Counted from the stretch's first letter, positions 10,237 to 20,966 are shown. The stretch: 64,000 bases of DNA from Muscardinus avellanarius (GCA_963383645.1 OY726579.1:2101778-2165777), one strand, 5' to 3'. The notes: a model not told the origin generated them from the letters alone. Translations and numbers: made by a program.

Positions 10237-11085
10237 TAAGTAAGTCAAAACTACAGTGAGATACCTTCTAATCCCGATTAGAACAGCAGTCATCAAAAAG
10301 TCAAACAATAGTAAATGCTGGTGAGGAGGCAGGGAAATGGGAACTCTTCTACACTGTTGCTGGGATTGCAAATTAGTCCAGCCACTATGGGAATCAGTGT
10401 GGAGATTCCTCAACAAACTGGGAATGGATCTACCATATGACCCAGATATAGCACTCTTGGGAATCTTTCCAAAGGGACTGAAATCAGAATATTATGGTAA
10501 TATACACATACCCATGTTGATGGCAGCACGATTCACAAAAGCTGAACTAACAGATGAATGGATTACCAAACTATCAGATATCCACACAATCCATCCGTTA
10601 ACAGATGAATGGATTACAAAACTATGGGATATCCACGCAATGGAATTCTGCTCCGCAATTAAGAAAAACAAAATAAGGTCATTTTCAGGAAAAGAGATGG
10701 ACTGGAAAACATTATGCTTAGGAAGATTAGCCAGTCACAGAAAGGGAAGGGTCACGTTTTCTCTCTCATGGAGAAACTGGGGAGTAATGGGGCTACAAGA
10801 AGAACTTTACATAATAGAAGAGAAACCCCACTGGAGCCAGGGAGGTGGTCCAGAGGAGGATGTGTGTGGGTGGGGGAGGGAAGGAGGGTTAGTGAAGGAA
10901 AGACTTCCATTGATGGTATGTATATATGTGAAATTATCAATCTCAATATCATGTGTAGGGAAAAGGAGGGAGTGGGGAGGGAGCTGGGGCAAAGCCCAGG
11001 AAGTGCTGTGTGCACGGGCCCCATCACTGGACTCTGCTATAGTGTGAGACCACAATGAACCATTCAGAGTACTTAAAATAAAAGG
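10237..11085 (+). mobile_element. L1 LINE 3' fragment with ORF2 C-terminus relic
   Basis: The open frame from 10337 reads like the C-terminal end of L1 ORF2 protein (GTLLHCCWDCKLVQPLWES, then DPDIALLGIFPKGLKSE, later AMEFCSAIKKNK). The upstream bases (AGTGAGATACCTTCTAATC) also match L1. After the ORF2 part comes a G-rich 3'UTR ending near an ATAAAA signal at ~11078. The element is 5' truncated, lacking the endonuclease and reverse-transcriptase domains. A 51-base in-frame tandem duplication (10548-10598, 10599-10649) repeats the TDEWITKL motif. The open frame runs past the normal ORF2 end into 3'UTR, so this is a relic and not a gene. Confidence 0.88.
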
Positions 11086-11317
11086 TAAGCAGAATGCCTT
11101 CACTCCCAAAGAACTTAAGTGAATCTGACACAGCGAGGTAGGCAAGATGGCGCAGGAGAAGCCAGCATTAAGTCACTCAACTTGCTGGCCAGCAGCAGAC
11201 TGATGGGATAGCTAGATCCACTGGAGGAAGGGGACCGGCTCTTCCTCCCTTCTCATAGCTGCCAGACTTGGTTCTATTGCATTGGGGTGAAAAGAAGGAA
11301 ATTGAGATCGAGCCTTC
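11086..11317. other. Unclassified sequence after the L1 end
   Basis: Contains GGCAAGATGGCGCAGGAGAA (from 11137), reminiscent of L1 5'UTR starts. The match is too short to call. Confidence 0.3.
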
Positions 11318-11485
11318 AATGCTAGTAATATTTATTGATGGCTCAGCGCTGTCTGGTCTGCTTGGAGCCTGTATGTATTACCACATCCAATCCTCCCATA
11401 ATCCTGAGGGTTATTATCTTAGTTGTACAGAGGAGAAAACAGAAGCTTGGAAAAGATTAAGTGGCTTGCCCAAATCTCAGTGGAA
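11318..11485 (-). mobile_element. MIR SINE
   Basis: Antisense MIR text: AATATTTATTGATGGCTCAG, ACAGAGGAGAAAACAGAAGC and TTAAGTGGCTTGCCCAAATC follow the MIR order. Confidence 0.8.
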
Positions 11486-11924
11486 TTAGCCCCTGGCTCC
11501 AAGCTTCTGGCAACCCAGGACGCTGTCCTGTGAGTACTGACGCTGCTGAGTATTTGTGCTGACCAGCCTCAGGACTGGCCAGTCCACACTAGAAAGCCCA
11601 GCTGGTCCATTCGTAGATCTTAACTGCCACAATCACCTGAGGTGTATTTGAGTGGTACAGATACACAGAATGATAGGAAGGGAGATGCTGAGGGGCACTG
11701 AGAAGGAAGGAGGAAAGGAAAAAGGGAGAGATGGAGGAAAATAGGTGTGAGGCCCCTGGACACGTACTGCGTGCCAGGCCCTGTGCTAGGCTCTCTTGAT
11801 TCTCCCGCTGCCCAGCTGTAGATGTAAGGATTCCCATCATGCCCCTCCTCCAGTGCCTCTGGTGTTGGCTCATGTCAGTTACAGTGGCTTGGTCCTGCAT
11901 GATCTGTTCCTGCCTTATGCATCT
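11486..11924. other. No recognised feature
   Basis: Open frames on both strands (11589-11960) have no recognisable product. A short CACAATCACCTGAGGTGTAT patch near 11630 hints at a MER5-like relic, but this is weak. Confidence 0.4.
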
Positions 11925-12202
11925 GGCCACCCTCACCCCTACCCTGTGCCTGGACCACATCTAAGTCCCTTCAGCCTCTGAGCACTCACGGTCCTTCCCA
12001 CCCACAGTGCCCCTGCACTCCCTCCAGATGCCCGAGTGCTCGGGGTATGTCCTTCTTTGTAGTCTGGAGTCTACACATATGTGGCTTCCATACAGTGGCT
12101 TCCCCTGGCTCCCCTAATAACCAAGCAAAACCTCCCATCTTTTTTATTATTTATTTATGTATATATGTATGTATTTTCAGAGTCAATCATTCATTCATTC
12201 AT

Positions 12203-12406
12203 TTTGTGGTACTGGGGTGGAACCCAGGGGCTTTCTACCTCCAGGCTACACTCCCAGACCTACTTTCTATTTTATTTGGAAACAGGGTCTCACTAAGTTG
12301 CTGAGAGCCTCACTAAGTAGCTGAGGCTGGCTTCGAACCAGTGCGATCCTCCTGTCTCAGCCTCCCAAGCACTGGGATTACAGGCGTGCGCCACCACGCC
12401 TGGCCA
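12203..12406 (-). mobile_element. Dimeric SINE, minus strand
   Basis: Full copy with tail TGGAACCCAGGGGCTTTCTA and an intact CpG-bearing head end (GGCGTGCGCCACCACGCCTG). It looks fairly young. Confidence 0.9.
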
Positions 12407-12424
12407 CTTTTTAATTTATTATTG

Positions 12425-12633
12425 AGTGATACTGGGGATTGATCCCCAGGGTATTCTACCTCCAAGCTATATGCCCAGACTTTTTTTTTAAGTTATTTTT
12501 TGTTTTGAAACAGGATCTCACTAGGTTGCTGTGAGTTTCACCAAATAGCTGGGGCTGATCTTGAACCAGCAACCCTCCTGTCTCCACCTCCCAAGTACTG
12601 GGACTATTGGTGTGGACCACCATGCCCAGCTCT
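12425..12633 (-). mobile_element. Dimeric SINE, minus strand
   Basis: Full copy just downstream of the previous SINE, with tail (ATTGATCCCCAGGGTATTCT), T-rich linker and head (TGTGGACCACCATGCCCAGC). Confidence 0.87.
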
Positions 12634-12795
12634 GCCTCTCATCTGTAGTTTCTGTCTGAGCCCTTGCCCTGCTTTTCTTTTTCTCTAAGGCACTCATTAT
12701 TACCCACCTTGGTTCATATTTGTTTGTGATCTGTCTCCCCACACCCTGCTAGAAAGGTCCATGAGAATAGTGTCTTTATTTTAAAGAGAACCAGG

Positions 12796-13010
12796 AGCAG
12801 GGTGTAGTGGCGCACGCCTTTAATCCCAGTACTTGGGAGACTGAGACAGAAGAACCACAGGTTCAAAGCCAGCCTCAGCAACTTAGTGAAGCTCCCAGCA
12901 ACTCATCAAGACCCTGTTTCCAAATAAAAAAATAAAAAGAGAGCTGGGAGTATGGGCCAGAGTTAGAAGGCCCCCGGGTTCCACCCACAGTATCATGCAC
13001 GCACACACAA
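12796..13010 (+). mobile_element. Dimeric SINE
   Basis: Head (GGGTGTAGTGGCGCACGCC), doubled CAACTTAGTG/CAACTCATCA block, linker and tail (CCCCCGGGTTCCACCCACAG). It splits the end of the L2 remnant. Confidence 0.88.
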
Positions 13011-13139
13011 AAGAGTACCCCGCGCATAATAAACGCTCAATTAAATTTTTGTGCATAAGCTAATACATCTGCCTCCAGAAGATAAGGAAATGGGGATTCG
13101 GGAGAGTTTAACAGCTGGGATCAGAGAATACAGAAAGAC

Positions 13140-13475
13140 CCATCAACTTCAGGACCTGGCTACACTCCTTCCTGCCTCAGGACTTGGGCCTTGGAATCTC
13201 CTCTGCCTGTGACTCTGCAGAGGGATCTTTACAAATATGGCTCTTTCTCACTTCGGAAAGGTCTTCCCCCAGCGTCCTACCTAAAATTCCCTTTTCCCCA
13301 TGTCCACTCACCCCTTATCGCATTACTCTCATTTATATTCCCCGGGACGGTTACTGCTCTTGAAGATCATTGTGTTGTTTACTTCTTATGATCTTCCCTA
13401 GTAAGGTCTGAGCATCATGACCTACAGGACCAAAGGGATCACTGCCTCTTCCTTTGCTGCCCACTTACAGCGGCA
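13140..13475 (+). mobile_element. L2 LINE 3' fragment
   Basis: TCCTTCCTGCCTCAGGACTT, GGTCTTCCCCCAGCGTCCTA and AGTAAGGTCTGAGCATCATG follow the L2 3' end order. The 66-codon open frame here is part of that relic. Confidence 0.6.
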
Positions 13476-14909
13476 CAGATACAAGTGCTGGAAGCAAACC
13501 TATGCATGAAAGAGAGGGCCAGGTCCCTCTGTGGGCACCATTTACTTTTTAGTAGTAGAGGTTGCCAAAGTAGTAGTACTAAAATCTTAACAGCAAAAGA
13601 TGACAGGAGAAAAATTCAAAGCCAAAGGAATCATTTGAATAAACATTGGCTTTTCTTAGTCTATATTCCCTAAGGAGTCTGGCCCTTCGGATTGTGTACT
13701 GGATTAAAAATGGTGGAAATTGGCCTCGGCCAATCTCAGGGCTGCTAGGAGGCTGGTGAACTCTTCAAGGGTCAAGAAATCGTATACTCCAAAGGAAAGT
13801 CTGGCTTTGATGCCTTCCTGTGCAATTCACATATTTATCAAATGCGTAGACATTTCCATTTCTGGAATGGCCTGTAATGGGCAGTCTAATTTGGACTTTA
13901 TTTTGTAACTCTCTACTCTGAATGGACAAGTAGCGTTACTTTCCCAGGCAAGAGAGGTTTGCATGGAGTTGTATGTCGCAATCCATGACTGGTAAAAAAG
14001 AAAACACCGACCAACAAGGGCAATAAGACTGAAAACACACGAGATACGTGGGCTGAAATGTATGCTTTTAAATTCATACTTTAGAGAATATAATGTGCCA
14101 ATAAAAGTATAAAAATTTAAAATAAGATTTTTTTTCTCCTCAAAGAAGTAACTTACATGAATGATAAAACTGTAGTTAGTCCTGATATGTAGCAAAATAA
14201 AAGCAGTATTTTTCAAGTGTCTTCAATATTCTCTTGAAACCTCAGCAGAGAGGGAAGGGTTATTTTGGATCCTGCTGCAAATCTTATTTTTATTTTGGGG
14301 ATTATTTGGACAAAGTTGTTGTCGCAGAAGAGAATAATCCCTTTGTACATACTGTGCACAGCTCGGACAAGCTCCACGAACAGTCCTGAAGAAACAGGTC
14401 AGGAACCAGAGGATATGGCCGAGCGCAGTGCAGTTGGAATGAAACATCTGGATTCGACTCTTGGCCCCGGAGTGTGGGTGACCAGAGAGACGGAGCAGGA
14501 AGGGCAGCAGGTTGAAGCTTTACTCAAAGACCAGCTCCCCAGATACCTGTCTTCTCTTTAGACTCTGTGCTCAACCATTTGTCCTGAGAAGGGCAGAGAG
14601 GACACCAAAGAACTTCAGACAAAGAGGACAGAGATCAGATCAGAAGACTGGTGGGAGGGGCTTGGAGAAGGGAGATGAGGAGGAAGAAAATGAGGCCTGA
14701 GGGCCAGAGCAGTTCAAAGAATACTGTGTCTATAGAGGAAGGAATCGTTCCAGTCTCCCTCATAGGTATGGGGAGGGAGAAGAGGGGCAGGTAGGAGGAG
14801 GAGAGAAACATACCAAGTTCTGCATGAGCCGGTCAACGCATCACTTTGAATCCCACTATCATGTAGAATTACAAAGTCCCAATAATAGTATCAAGCTAAG
14901 ATAGATGCT
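13476..14909. other. Repeat-poor stretch, no gene recognised
   Basis: About 1.4 kb without a confident interspersed repeat. Open frames at 13827-14216 (-) and 14265-14561 (+) match no protein I know. A purine-rich segment lies at 14640-14810. Confidence 0.45.
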
Positions 14910-15111
14910 CAGCTGGGCGTGGTGGCGCACGCCTGTAATCCCAGCATCCGGGAGGCTGAGACGGGAGGATCGTGGTTCGTAGGCAGCCTCAGCTACTTGG
15001 TGAGGCCCTTTGCAATTTGGTGAGACCCTGTTTCAAAATAATTAAGAAAAATAGGAATAGAGTGCAGCTCAGAAGTAGAATGCCCTGGGTTCCATCCCTA
15101 GTACCGCAAAA

Positions 15112-15142
<31 letters not shown>

Positions 15143-15143
15143 A
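14910..15143 (+). mobile_element. Dimeric SINE with (AAAT)n tail
   Basis: Head (AGCTGGGCGTGGTGGCGCAC), GGTGAGGCCCTTTGC block, tail (CCTGGGTTCCATCCCTAGTA), then AAAT units from ~15110. A candidate TSD, TAGATGCTC, occurs on both sides. Confidence 0.9.
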
Positions 15144-15789
15144 TATAAAAATAAAATAAAGTAGATGCTCCAGATGCATTCCTTGAAGCTAGTTTCCCAG
15201 GGAAGAAGCTGGCTTTCTGTAAAGTTCTAAAGGAACCATCAATGAGGCTCAATCCTGGTCGGCAGTAGCAAGTCTTAGACCTCAGTCTCCTCTCCTGCAG
15301 CCACCCGATGGGGCAAACCTTGACAGTGCTTGCAAGACCATACATCTGAAAACACAAAGCTCGGAATGTAGGGAGCTGATTGCTCCAGGGGAGAGTCTGG
15401 TATCACCTCGGCTGTCAACGCCGAATCAGCAACACAGAGCTGGGTCAACTCGTAAAGCTGCTATGTCCGTACTGGCAGCAAGGAGCAATGAATGCTTCAA
15501 AGCTCCGAAGCCCAGGTGAGGAGATCTCTCTCCCAGAATGTGACTTCTAGCCATGCTGTTTTTCTACCCCAGGTATGTGTGTATGTGTACGTGCTACCCC
15601 AGAATGTGACGAGCGAAGAGAAAACCACACACCAGCTATCGCACGTCTTCGTAGATTTTCTCCCACAGCAGATGTGTGTACAGTCTGACCCTTTGCCTGG
15701 GTTTGCACAATATCTCCATTGACGGTCCTTACGAAGGGAAGGATAGCATTTTCCAATAAGTATTTGGAGGCTGCTGATGGGTAGGAAGA
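15144..15789. other. No recognised feature
   Basis: No repeat family or coding evidence seen. CCCCAGAATGTGAC-like phrases occur twice near 15530 and 15600 as a weak local repeat. Confidence 0.45.
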
Positions 15790-15960
15790 TGATTAATCCC
15801 AGTACTTGGGAGGCTGAGAAAGGAGGATCGCAGGTTTGAGGCCAATTCTTGGCAATCTAGTGAGATCCTGTTTCAAAAATAGAAATAAGTAAATAAAAAG
15901 GGTTGGAGATGTGTATTAGAGGAAGAATGCCTCTGGGTTCAATCTGCAGTAGCTCCCTCC
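15790..15960 (+). mobile_element. SINE, 5' truncated
   Basis: Starts inside the head (TAATCCCAGTACTTGGGAGG) and continues through the linker to the tail (CTCTGGGTTCAATCTGCAGT). Confidence 0.83.
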
Positions 15961-15965
15961 ACACA

Positions 15966-16165
15966 AAGTATAATACACAGAATATATATCTATATTTATA
16001 TATCTCTCTATATATACATACACACATATATAGTGCCACATATACTATCTATGCACATATATACATTATATATAGTATCATGTATGCTAATATAGTATAT
16101 ATAATATATAGAGATAGTATATATAGTATATATGATAGGTACTATCATACATACCATGATGTAAT
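15966..16165. repeat. AT-rich TATA/CATA low-complexity tract
   Basis: Irregular TATATA, TATAG and CACATATA units directly downstream of the SINE tail, with many short self-complementary stretches. Confidence 0.85.
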
Positions 16166-16232
16166 GGCTGGTATAGGCCATGATCAAAATGTCTGCCTCA
16201 GTTTCCTGACTGACACAACATTGTCCTCTCTT

Positions 16233-16789
16233 TTTTATTAATTTTTTATTGGTGCACTGTATTCATACATCATAATGGGATAAAAACTCGTGTAGACATA
16301 CATGCGCACATCGCCCAGTCAGCCTCTCCCCAACCCCCACCCCGTTCCCTCCCCATCCCTCCTTCCCATGCTTGGCTTAGAGGTTGACATCTCTAATATT
16401 ATAGCAGTTTATCCAAAATTAACAATGATAATCTCACATAACAGATTCATGTGTCTGAGAGCAACCTTTGATCACTTAGAGATAACATTTCAGTATTTCT
16501 TTTTGCTTTCTTTCTTACCAGAGGATATTTTTTTCTTTTTCTTTTTTTTAAGGTAAAACTATCAGACTTTTTTTTTTTCAGAAAAAGTCTATCCTAACAA
16601 GAAATATGAACTCTAAATACCCAAAACACTCTCATAAAAGAAGAAAGCTGGTAGATGTACATTTTATGATTTTAAACTTTACAGAGCTGCAATAATTGAA
16701 ATAGTGTAGAACTGCCATAAAGGCAGATGTATAAACCAGTGGAGTAAAATAAAAAGCCTAGAAAAAATTTCTTCCATAGATGGTCAAGT
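16233..16789 (-). mobile_element. 5'-inverted L1 insertion (twin-priming structure)
   Basis: A 15-base TSD, ACATTGTCCTCTCTT, flanks the element (16218-16232 and 16790-16804). The left part (to ~16550) is an L1 3' end on the minus strand: TTTTTTATTGGTGCACTGTA is the reverse of the L1 end ACCAATAAAA. The right part (~16600-16780) instead reads on the plus strand as L1 ORF2 text (AGAAAGCTGGTAGATG, then AGTGTAGAACTGCCATAAAG and AACCAGTGGAGTAAAATAAA). Opposite orientations inside one TSD pair are the hallmark of an L1 copy inverted at its 5' end during target-primed reverse transcription. No functional ORF remains. Confidence 0.82.
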
Positions 16790-17024
16790 ACATTGTCCTC
16801 TCTTGATTACAGCCCTGTTCTTTTAACTCCAAGCTGGCTAAGCTGCTCGGGAAGATGCCTGGGATGCAGGATCACATGTTCCTCTGACCTGGGCAGAGCC
16901 GGCACTTGCAGACCTGGGATTCAAGCTGAGCTCTCCGTGGTGCTGAATGCCATATTCTTTCCCATAAATAAATAAATAAATAAATAAAGGTCTAGATCAT
17001 CTTCTTACATATTCGGAGTTATCA

Positions 17025-17410
17025 TGGATTGAAATGTGTCCCCATCCCCGAAAAAAAAATGTGTTGGAGCCAAAGCCTTAGAGCATCAGAATGTGAAATA
17101 TGATCTTATTTGGAGACAAGACCTTTTCAGAGACAAGCAAGGTAAATGAGGCGGTTAGTGTGGGCCCCGATCCAGTGTGACTTGTGCCCTTACAAAAAGA
17201 GGAAATTTGGACACCGATGGAGAGACACATAGAGGTAAATTGATGTGAAGAGAAAGAGTTGAAAGAAACAGATATGTGCAAGCCAAGGCAGAGGCCTGGA
17301 CCAGATCTTTCCCCCACAGCTCTCAGAAGGAGCTACTCCTGCCAGACTTCCAGGCTCCAGCCCTGTGAAACAATATATTTCTGCTGTTGAAGCCTTCCAA
17401 ATGGTGACGC
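17025..17410 (+). mobile_element. MLT1-type MaLR LTR
   Basis: Sense-orientation solo LTR: GATTGAAATGTGTCCCCATC, AGAATGTGAAATATGATCTT, AGAGGAAATTTGGACACCGA and TCCAGCCCTGTGAAACAATA appear in the family's usual order. Old and CpG-depleted. Confidence 0.75.
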
Positions 17411-17619
17411 TTTATTCCAACACCCCAGCAATCTGGGTCCGGGGTGTTCAACTTGCAAATGTCTGTCCTGGAATATCAGCTCATGGCAGCTGTCCAAATG
17501 CAAAGTGCATGGCTCAAGAAGCAGGGCTCTGAGGGCCAGCAGCATGGCACACTGTCACACGGAGAAGCAAGCACTGGTATGACCTCACACGGTGCCCCGA
17601 CCCATCTGAGGAGAGACTG

Positions 17620-17817
17620 AGCCTGGCACAATGGCACACGCCTGTAACCCCAATACTTGGGAGGCTGAGACAGAAGGATCACAGGTTTGAGGCTAGATAG
17701 GCAATGTGGCAGGACTCTCAGCAACTTAGCGAGAACCTTTTTCAAAATAAAAATAGACATAAAATAGGGCTGAGGCTGTATCTTGGAAGTAGAATACCCC
17801 TGGGTTCAATCCTAGTA

Positions 17818-17819
<2 letters not shown>
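17620..17819 (+). mobile_element. Dimeric SINE
   Basis: Head (GGCACAATGGCACACGCC), linker, then tail (CCTGGGTTCAATCCTAGTAA) leading into (AC)n. Confidence 0.88.

Positions 17820-17854
<35 letters not shown>
17820..17854 (+). repeat. (AC)n microsatellite
   Basis: About 17 AC units beginning at the end of the SINE tail (AGTAATACACAC). Confidence 0.95.
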
Positions 17855-17856
<2 letters not shown>

Positions 17857-17983
17857 GGATAGAGTCTAACAAATGCACAGAAGTCCTTAATGATGATCAG
17901 AAAACATGTTTCATCTGCAAGTTTGGCTACAAATTTAGCTGAATTAGTGATGTTAGGCTGGTGCTTTGAAAAAGAGATAACTG

Positions 17984-18395
17984 AGCCTGGCGTGGTGGTG
18001 GCACACCATTGTAATTCCAGTGCTTGGGAGGCTGAGAGAGGAGGATCTTCGCTGGTTCAAGGTCAGTCTCAGCATTTCATTGAGACTCTGTTTCAAAACA
18101 AAATAGGGATTAGCCGGGCGTGGTGGCGCACGCTTGTAATCCCAGCATTGAAGGCTGAGACCTGGAGGATCACAGTTCGAGGACAGCTTCAGCTACTTAA
18201 TGAGGCCGTCTGCAACTCAGTGAGACCTAGTTTCAAAATAAAGAATAAAAAATAGGGCAGGGGGTATATATAGCTCAGAGGTAGAATGTCCCTGGGTTCC
18301 ATCCCCAGACCCACAAAAAAAAAAAAATAGGGATAGATTAAAGTTCACAGGTAGAAAGTGCTCAGGTTTGATCACTAGTACCATAAAAAAAATTA
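17984..18395 (+). mobile_element. Outer SINE split by a SINE
   Basis: Head and linker at 17984-18110; the tail resumes after the inserted copy (AGTTCACAGGTAGAAAGTGC to ~18395). Confidence 0.85.
18111..18323 (+). mobile_element. Inner nested SINE
   Basis: Full copy (TAGCCGGGCGTGGTGGCGCA to poly-A) inside the linker of the SINE at 17984-18395. The 11-base TSD AAAATAGGGAT lies at 18100-18110 and 18324-18334. Confidence 0.92.
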
Positions 18396-19282
18396 CAATA
18401 CCAAAAAAATTAGTCTTTGTGAGCCTATCAGGAAACGTGCCTGAGCATGTGTTAGGCAGGGGTTCTCTTGTCTGTGAAAAGCTGGTGACACTAGATATCC
18501 TGGAGAGAACACTGTTTTTTTCTTTTTTTATTCAGATGTACTAATAAGTAAAGCTGGACCCAGAGTGGAATGAGTTTGCTTCTCTAGTGTTACTGGCAAA
18601 GGGCTATTCCACCAAAGATCAGGCTATTTTATCCATCCACCTGCATAAAAATATTTCCTGAATAAGAGGCACCCTCCCAGGCACTGGAGGAATATAAAGA
18701 ATAGTCATAATTATATCGATATCGCTCTCGGAGAGTTTAGATTTCACGAGGATAAATAAGATAGGTGGGTAAAAAAAACTACAGCATAGAATATAAAATA
18801 ATTATAATGTCACATGAGAAAGAACAGTTGAAATGCCACAGGAGTCCAGAGGCATTAGGAAGGAAGGAAGATATTGAGGGATCAGTGACATTTATGCCAG
18901 AGGAGTGACATTAATAGGTAGATAAAATGGCATAAGCCAAGGCAGAGAGGAGTTCAGGGAGGACTAGAGAACAGGGCATATACCCAGAATGTGTGCTCTA
19001 GCACGGGGAAGGAGGCAAGTACACTTTCAAAGTCATCTCTTCACTACAGCCCTGTCCATTAATTCCAGACTGGCTCAAGGTGCTCTCAAAGGTGCTTAGG
19101 ACCTTCTATATCTCACCTACTGAGAAGGGTTTCAACTACTATAAAGGAATACGACAAGTGTTATTCTGAAGAACAACAGAAGACACTCAAAGAAGAAGAC
19201 CTACGAAGGTGCTGCCAGGGAAATTCACCCCACTAAGGGACTGTGTTAGATCACAGGAGGCTGTGGATTCGTGCAAAAGATG
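18396..19282. other. No confidently recognised feature
   Basis: The text around 18640-18780 (AGGCACTGGAGGAATATAAA) vaguely resembles an ancient mammalian interspersed repeat. No gene seen. Confidence 0.4.
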
Positions 19283-19485
19283 GCATGGGCATGGTGGCAC
19301 AAATCTGTCATCCCAGGACTTGGGAGGCTGAGACAAGGAGGATTGCAGTTTGATGGCCAGCCTCGTCAACTTAGCAAGGCTCCCAGAAACTTAGTGAGAT
19401 TCTGTTTCAAAAAATAAATAAATAAAATAAGGCTGGGGGTGTAGCTCAGAGGTAGAATGCCCCTGGGTTCAATCCCCAGTACCAC
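19283..19485 (+). mobile_element. Dimeric SINE
   Basis: Head (GGGCATGGTGGCACAAATC), linker (AAATAAATAAATAAAATAAG) and a near-consensus tail (GGGTTCAATCCCCAGTACCA) that runs straight into (GGA)n. Confidence 0.9.
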
Positions 19486-19677
19486 GGAGGAGGAGGAGGA
19501 GGAGGAGGAGGAGGAGGAGGAGGAGGAAGAGGAGGAGGAGGATAAATATAAATCTGTGAGCATAGGTTGGATGTAGAATGCTCCTGGATTCAATCCCCAA
19601 ATACGCAGTACCACAAAAAAGAGGAGGAGTAGGAGGAGGAGGAGGAGGAGGAGGAGGAGGAGGAGGAGGAGGAGGAA
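19486..19677 (+). repeat. Paired (GGA)n arrays around a SINE-tail fragment
   Basis: (GGA)n at 19486-19542 and again at 19621-19677. Between them lies a second ID-like tail fragment (19562-19615, CCTGGATTCAATCCCCAAAT). The purine-only arrays have G-quadruplex and triplex potential. Long leucine/proline-rich frames on the minus strand are artefacts. Confidence 0.92.
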
Positions 19678-20435
19678 CAACCACCATAAACCCTTCTGCA
19701 AACATAGCTCTATTTGAAATGATCTCAGAGAGTACAAAGCCCAATCAGTAAAGGAAAGAGAACACCCAAGCCCAAGAAAGCCCCTTCCCCCATCACGTTT
19801 CCCTGAAGCCCATTTAGCGATATCTTCAGATTGTTTGTTTGGTTTTTTTCTTTTCTCACAAACAACAATTCCTCACCAGGAAGTAATCTTTTCCCTTTGC
19901 CCTACTCCTTGACACATAATTGGTAGTCTCTCTCAACACCTGATGGTCTCATAAAAAATAGCTGCAGAGAAAATAACTATTGTGGACTGGGAGGGAAAAC
20001 CTCAGCTCTGGGGATCTCTGGCCTGATTAAATCCATTACAGTGAACTTTAGCTAAGTAAAGCAACAATTTTCCAAAGCAACACCAGTGGAGGCTTGCAAA
20101 AGTCACAGGACTGGAATTTGGTGCAGAGGTGTTCCTGCAAAATGGTGAACAAGAATAAAACTGCTCAGCTCGATAAAGAAAAGGTTTGTATATTTTATGT
20201 CCTTATACCTAAAACTACCTGCAGTTAGGAATCTATTTCTTTTCCTACCATAGGAATTGGCTAATCCTCTATTTTTTGTGCCCAAATACTAGGATCATCT
20301 TTAAGTGTTGTTTCCAGAAGTTTATCATGAGAAAAAACAAATATATAAAACATATTGCAAAATGATGTACTTTGAAGCATCCCTTAAAATAGAGAAAGAC
20401 TGGGAAGAAGTAAATATCTATCAGAAAAGAATTGC
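19678..20435. other. No recognised feature
   Basis: I see no interspersed repeat or coding evidence here. Confidence 0.45.
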
Positions 20436-20645
20436 TTAAACCAGGATGGTGGCACACTCTTGTAATCCCAGTACTTTGGAGGCTGAGACAGGAGGATCTC
20501 TGATTTGAGGTCAATCTCGGTTACTTAGTGAGGTCCTTTGCAACTTAGAGAGACCCTGCTTCAAAAATAAAGAATAAAAAATAGGGCTGGAAGTATAGCT
20601 CAGAGGTAGAATGCTCCTGGGTTCTATCCCAACTACCACAACAAA
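20436..20645 (+). mobile_element. Dimeric SINE
   Basis: Head (CCAGGATGGTGGCACACTC), GTGAGGTCCTTTGC block and tail (GGTAGAATGCTCCTGGGTTC). Confidence 0.87.
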
Positions 20646-20675
20646 TATATATAGTATAATAAATTACCACCTGAT

Positions 20676-20960
20676 AAGTTGGGTCCCTCCCCCATGTGAT
20701 CTCGCAGCAGAACCCCAGAAGCCAGAAGCAGAGATATCGCAAGACTCCAGGTGCCTCGAGACTCCAAATCTCACGAGACTCTAGATGTCGCGAGAGAATC
20801 GGCGTGCCTATAAAACATCGGTGCCTCCGGCCGATCAGGACTATGCGCAACTCTCCAGACGCATGGCCTGTCGGTCCCTTCCCCCCTGGCTGGCTGACTC
20901 TCGGAGGGGCCAGGTCCAAATAAATCAGCAGTCTCTGATATCTGGTAACCACGTTTGGTT
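20676..20960 (+). mobile_element. Candidate solo LTR of an endogenous retrovirus
   Basis: A compact promoter-like block carries a TATAAA box (~20810) and an AATAAA signal (~20920), the usual U3-R order of an LTR. It may begin TGATAAG and end near TTTCA (TG...CA ends). CpG dinucleotides are unusually frequent, including a repeated CTCGC/TCGCGAGA-like motif, so it may be fairly young. No internal viral genes lie beside it and no clear TSD was found, so class and boundaries are uncertain. A lineage-specific CpG-rich promoter is the alternative. Confidence 0.5.
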
Positions 20961-20966
20961 TCAGCT

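Larger units (their letters stand above)
11925..13060 (+). mobile_element. L2 LINE 3' remnant interrupted by three SINEs
   Basis: Pieces at 11925-12135, 12640-12795 and 13011-13060 read in order as an L2 3' end: pyrimidine-rich C-terminal text, then TCCATGAGAATAGTGTCTTT, then AATAAACGCTCAATTAAATT. The SINEs at 12203-12406, 12425-12633 and 12796-13010 fall between them. Confidence 0.65.

Noticed and set aside
10337..11047. 236-codon open frame as a real gene
   Set aside because: Its first part is the C-terminus of L1 ORF2, with an internal duplication; the rest is L1 3'UTR read through. It has no start context or conserved upstream domains.
13827..14216. 129-codon minus-strand frame as a membrane protein
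   Set aside because: Hydrophobic content follows from AT-rich sequence; no start context, family match or neighbouring exon.
19440..19485. tRNA gene suggested by GTAGCTCAGAGG and GGTTCAATCC
   Set aside because: This is the tRNA-derived tail of the SINE family, seen dozens of times, without a full cloverleaf.
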